From contig CBDFFZ010000031.1 of the NCBI GenBank assembly GCA_965246905.1, positions 33,323-97,322 on the forward strand: a stretch of 64,000 nt of DNA. The letters run 5' to 3'. Numbering within the stretch: position 1 is the stretch's first letter; each line of letters starts with the position of its first letter. The DNA comes from UBA1952 sp965246905. GTDB taxonomy: Bacteria > Bacteroidota > Bacteroidia > Chitinophagales > Chitinophagaceae. The notes beneath the pieces were generated by a model. The model had not been told where the DNA came from and did no database searches. It saw nothing but the letters and a program-made list of their open reading frames with translations. This document shows, one piece after another, positions 60,960 to 64,000 of this stretch. The position numbers and the translations under genes are program-made.

Positions 60960-61634
60960 TTAGTTCCTGCTGCCGAATAAAAGGCTGCCAATACGTACCA
61001 TCGTGCTGCCCGCCTCGAGCGCAAGCTTATAATCGCCGCTCATGCCCATGGAGGAAATACAGAAGTAAGATTTGCCTAAAAAATAAGATTGTTGCAGGTT
61101 CCGGAATAGTGCATACAGCCGCTCAAACTCAGCTTTTACCTGTACCGCATTGTCCGTATCAGTAGCCATGCCCATTAGGCCGCATATGCGGATATTTTTC
61201 AGATTATGCGCTTGCGCGGAATAAAAATCCATCAGCTCAATAAGCTTTTTTTCATCCAACCCGAATTTAGTTTCTTCATCCGCAATGTGCATTTGGAGAA
61301 GTACATCTATTATCCGGCTATTATTCGCAGCCTGCCTGTTTATTTCAATTAATAGTTTAAAGGAATCCACGCCATGAATGAGGTGTACGAATGGCGCAAT
61401 GAATTTTACCTTATTAGTCTGTAGATGCCCTATAAAATGCCAGCGGATATCTGCCGGCAGCATTCCTGCTTTTTCCACGGCTTCCTGCACATAATTTTCG
61501 CCAAAATCCCGCTGGCCAAGATCATAGAGCGCCTGTATATCTGCGCCAGGTTTCGTTTTGGAAACTGCTACCAGCGTTGCGCTTTTTGCGCTTAAATCCT
61601 GCGTTAATTTCTGCCATAAAGCTTTATTAATCAT
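60960..61634 (-). CDS. yggS: YggS-family pyridoxal-phosphate homeostasis protein
   Basis: A 224-residue PLP-binding barrel protein, single-domain alanine-racemase-like fold, maintaining vitamin B6 and amino acid balance. The PLP lysine is in LVAVSKTKPGA (about 28), and family segments are LGQRDFGENYVQEAVEKA, WHFIGHLQTNKVKFI, GLMGMATDTDN and SMGMSGDYKLALEAGSTMVR. It is downstream of panB on the same strand, 9 bp apart. Confidence 0.95.
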   Translation of the reverse strand: MINKALWQKLTQDLSAKSATLVAVSKTKPGADIQALYDLGQRDFGENYVQEAVEKAGMLPADIRWHFIGHLQTNKVKFIAPFVHLIHGVDSFKLLIEINRQAANNSRIIDVLLQMHIADEETKFGLDEKKLIELMDFYSAQAHNLKNIRICGLMGMATDTDNAVQVKAEFERLYALFRNLQQSYFLGKSYFCISSMGMSGDYKLALEAGSTMVRIGSLLFGSRN

Positions 61635-61643
61635 TGCCCCCGC

Positions 61644-62459
61644 TTAATATTGCTCTTCCTCGTTTGGAAAATCCCGGCTTTTTACATCTTCGATATATTT
61701 TTCCGTAGCTTCCTTAATAACCTCATAAAGTGAAGCGTAGCGCCGCAAAAATCTCGGAGAAAAATCTTTCGTGATGCCGAGCATATCATGCATTACCAGC
61801 ACCTGCCCATCAACGCCACCGCCTGCCCCAATGCCAATTACCGGAATCGTCAGTTTTTCCGCTACTTCCTTGCCCAGGGCGGCCGGTATTTTTTCCAACA
61901 CCAGCGCAAAGCAACCTGCTTCCTGAAGAATTAAAGCATTTTTTATAAGCTGCGCCGCTTCTTCGTCCTGTTTTGCGCGCACAGAGTAAGTACCGAATTT
62001 ATAGATCGATTGCGGGGTAAGTCCGAGATGGCCCATAACGGGTACGCCTGCGCTGATAATGCGCTTTACCGACTCTGCGACTTCTTCCCCACCCTCTAAT
62101 TTAATCGCATGTCCGCCGGATTCTTTCATAATACGGATCGCAGAGTTGAGCGCCTCCTTGCTATTGCCCTGGTACGACCCAAACGGCAGATCCACCACCA
62201 CAAGACAGCGCTTTACACCGCGTACCACACTTTGCGCATGATAGATCATCTGATCCAGCGTGATGGGCAAAGTAGTTTCATGCCCGGCCATTACATTGGA
62301 GGCAGAGTCGCCTACAAGCAGCACATCCACGCCCGCATCATCCAGAATGGAAGCCATCGAAAAATCGTAGGCCGTAAGCATGCTGATTTTCTCACCCTTC
62401 GTCTTCATGCGCTGTAGGGTATGGGTGGTAATGCGCTTTATTTCGCCGTGTACGGACAT
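61644..62459 (-). CDS. panB: 3-methyl-2-oxobutanoate hydroxymethyltransferase
   Basis: First step of pantothenate synthesis: transfers a hydroxymethyl group to 2-oxoisovalerate to make ketopantoate. The 271-residue protein has the PanB motifs KISMLTAYDFSMASILDDAG, VLLVGDSASNVMAGHETTLP, LPFGSYQ, HAIKLEGG, MGHLGLTPQS and IGIGAGGGVDGQVLVMHDML. It forms a short unit with yggS downstream. coaE, the last step of the coenzyme A pathway, is at 56.8 kb. Confidence 0.97.
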   Translation of the reverse strand: MSVHGEIKRITTHTLQRMKTKGEKISMLTAYDFSMASILDDAGVDVLLVGDSASNVMAGHETTLPITLDQMIYHAQSVVRGVKRCLVVVDLPFGSYQGNSKEALNSAIRIMKESGGHAIKLEGGEEVAESVKRIISAGVPVMGHLGLTPQSIYKFGTYSVRAKQDEEAAQLIKNALILQEAGCFALVLEKIPAALGKEVAEKLTIPVIGIGAGGGVDGQVLVMHDMLGITKDFSPRFLRRYASLYEVIKEATEKYIEDVKSRDFPNEEEQY

Positions 62460-62556
62460 AGATTTTTTGGGTTGGATAAAGTTGAATGCTTCGCGTTAAA
62501 TACTGTCAGGTAGCGTTAAAATCATAATAGTCCTATGAATCATAATAAATCATAGT

Positions 62557-63414
62557 TCAGATAAATATCTCCTCTGCAATCTCCATAGCTTCTTTGAAAG
62601 CCTGGCGGTCAATATTAAGTTTTATACCCTGCTTATCGGCCCACCACAGCACGTTTTCCGTGGCAATATTTCCGGTAAGCTCATCGGCAGCCATCGGGCA
62701 ACCGCCAATGCCTTTCAGGGCGCTGTCGAAGCGGGTACAGCCATTATCATAAGCACTCTTAATCTTCTCTTCCCAGGTTTTGGCTGTTGAGTGAAAATGA
62801 GCGCCGATAGATACGTCCGGAAACTGCGGCACGAGCTCTTTATAAACATGCGCAATTATCTCCGGCGTTGCGACACCTACCGTATCCGATATGGCCATAG
62901 TTTTTATCCCAAGCCCGGCCAGCTTTTTTACCCAGTTTATCGCTACTTCCGCGCTATAATCATCACCATAAGGATTACCGAAACCCATAGAAATGTACAC
63001 CACCAGCTCTTTGCCATGCTGTACGCAAAGCCGCTGTATTTCTTCCACCTGCGCCAGTGACTGGGCAATAGATTTATTGGTATTACGCTGCTGAAAGGTC
63101 TCCGAGATCGAAAATGGAAAGCCTAAGTATTTTATTTCGCTGTGAGCAACCGCCTCTTCCGCGCCTCTTGTATTGGCAATGATAGCCAGCAATTCGGTAT
63201 TTGTTGTGCTCAGGTCGAGGCCGGCAAGCACTTCTTTGGTATCCGCCATTTGCGGTATGGCTTTAGGAGAAACAAAAGATCCGAAATCCAGTACACTAAA
63301 ACCCACGCGGAGTAGCGCATTCAGGTAGCGGATCTTATCAGCAGTAGGGATAAACCGGGACCAGCCCTGCATGGCATCGCGCGGGCATTCTACCAGGGTA
63401 ATGGGTGCTTGCAT
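62557..63414 (-). CDS. Hydroxymethylglutaryl-CoA lyase
   Basis: A 285-residue DRE-TIM-barrel lyase that cleaves HMG-CoA to acetyl-CoA and acetoacetate in leucine catabolism. The motif ITLVECPRDAMQGWSRFIPT matches the family's E-x-P-R-D-x-x-Q start, SFVSPKAIPQMADT and AHFHSTAKTWEEK follow, and the signature Cys is in GIGGCPMAADELTGNIATE. It is transcribed in the same direction as panB and mqnA. Confidence 0.93.
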   Translation of the reverse strand: MQAPITLVECPRDAMQGWSRFIPTADKIRYLNALLRVGFSVLDFGSFVSPKAIPQMADTKEVLAGLDLSTTNTELLAIIANTRGAEEAVAHSEIKYLGFPFSISETFQQRNTNKSIAQSLAQVEEIQRLCVQHGKELVVYISMGFGNPYGDDYSAEVAINWVKKLAGLGIKTMAISDTVGVATPEIIAHVYKELVPQFPDVSIGAHFHSTAKTWEEKIKSAYDNGCTRFDSALKGIGGCPMAADELTGNIATENVLWWADKQGIKLNIDRQAFKEAMEIAEEIFI

Positions 63415-63465
63415 AGGGCAAAGATAATTTGTTCGCGCACGTTTAAAGTTGGGCCGGCGCGCTGA

Positions 63466-64000
63466 TTATTTTGAAGCGTCTATTTCTTTTAAGAATAATG
63501 CAAGCCCTTCGCGAATGCGGCCATCGAGGTGGTAGCGTATATTTTCTGTGTAATATTTTTTTAGCGGATAATAAGGAAATGGATTAGCAGCTACTACTTC
63601 ATCAATGTGCATCAGCCCTTCCGCATTGGCCGCGTTGAATGCATCGAGAAAATCACTTGGCAGTTCTTTCGTGGCAATCCATCCTGCAAATAGAAACGGG
63701 AGGCCGGAATAATCTTTCCAGGCTCCTGCAAGATCATAGATATATTCAAAATTGGCCCGCTGCTGTAGGGCACGATCGCCAATGATCACACCGGCGCTCG
63801 TGCCGTTTATAGACCCGATATAATGCTCTGTAGCCACCTTGAATTCCACTTTTTTCTTCCAGTGCTTTTCAAGCAAAAGCTGTGCAAGCCTTACCGACGA
63901 GCGCGACTGATAATCAAGATATACAACCTCGATTTCCTCCATCGGCACCTGGCTGAAAATGCAGACAGAAGCCACATCGCCATCGGCACCAATGCCATAA
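63466..64000 (-). CDS. mqnA: Chorismate dehydratase MqnA (5' end outside window)
   Basis: First enzyme of the futalosine route to menaquinone. The visible C-terminal part continues past the window edge; the frame reads GIGADGDVASVCIFSQVPME before YLDYQSRSSVRLAQLL, IGDRALQQ, WKDYSGLPFLFAGWIA. This SBP_bac-like fold with YLDYQSRSSVRL is typical of MqnA. Its N-terminus is beyond 64000. Confidence 0.92.
   Translation of the reverse strand, partial: YGIGADGDVASVCIFSQVPMEEIEVVYLDYQSRSSVRLAQLLLEKHWKKKVEFKVATEHYIGSINGTSAGVIIGDRALQQRANFEYIYDLAGAWKDYSGLPFLFAGWIATKELPSDFLDAFNAANAEGLMHIDEVVAANPFPYYPLKKYYTENIRYHLDGRIREGLALFLKEIDASK

Noticed and set aside
1..64000. CRISPR arrays, tRNA and rRNA genes
   Set aside because: I looked for regularly spaced repeats and for tRNA T-loop/acceptor patterns in intergenic DNA and found none convincing; faint TTCGAAT-like strings near 17848 lack a tRNA fold.

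Overview
The window looks like a chromosomal segment from a Bacteroidetes bacterium, most likely of the Chitinophagaceae/Sphingobacteria type. The evidence is a short sigma-70 (285 aa) of the Bacteroidetes form, a nusB-DUF1573-yajC-coaE run, DUF1343, DUF922 and DUF1573 proteins, 7TMR-DISM kinases, the futalosine menaquinone gene mqnA, and genes mostly without Shine-Dalgarno sites. I saw no rRNA, tRNA, CRISPR array or transposase.

Layout. 1-3.1 kb: a TetR-controlled HlyD/TolC efflux operon, with tetR and the tolC signal peptide frameshifted. 3.2-5.4 kb: recG broken by several single-base indels. 5.4-19.8 kb: housekeeping and envelope genes (ExbB/ExbD, FKBP, NamZ-like muramidase, a 1272-aa MMPL transporter/acyltransferase/methyltransferase fusion, an ABC-2 exporter, a GreA-like factor, tryptophan dioxygenase, an ABC-F ATPase). 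19.85-27.59 kb: the prophage described below. 27.8-38.6 kb: MFS transporter, small enzymes, DEAD-box helicase, desaturase, TPR protein, gyrA. 38.9-46.4 kb: a signalling block in which an E1/nitroreductase fusion and a GNAT-like protein are translationally coupled to a 7TMR-DISM histidine kinase and a receiver-histidine kinase. 46.4-64 kb: core genes (saccharopine dehydrogenase-like, smpB, accD, pyrB, pyrR, glutaryl-CoA dehydrogenase, rpoD, nusB, yajC, coaE, panB, yggS, HMG-CoA lyase, mqnA) and a candidate structured RNA on the minus strand near 52.2 kb.

Main discovery candidate. A compact element of 7,721 bp, with every gene on the plus strand, lies between two copies of a dif-like XerC/XerD site. 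It encodes a Rep_trans-type rolling-circle initiator, a 274-aa likely major capsid protein, a glucosaminidase-type lysin and a string of very small proteins, many with one transmembrane segment. Four of these are too short for a 60-codon cutoff. It has no Zot-type ATPase, no Microviridae-size capsid protein, no integrase and no tail genes. Size and content fit a tailless, membrane-containing, single-stranded DNA phage related to FLiP and PhiCjT23 (Finnlakeviridae), here as a prophage that uses the host Xer recombinases at dif. The window would therefore cover the replication terminus. The family assignment is inference from architecture; the duplicated dif site, gene order and motifs are seen directly.

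Quality note. Single-base frameshifts affect tolC, tetR, recG and a thioesterase gene, and a DinB gene is truncated. Several could be sequence errors, and those in 2.3-5.4 kb are suspiciously clustered.
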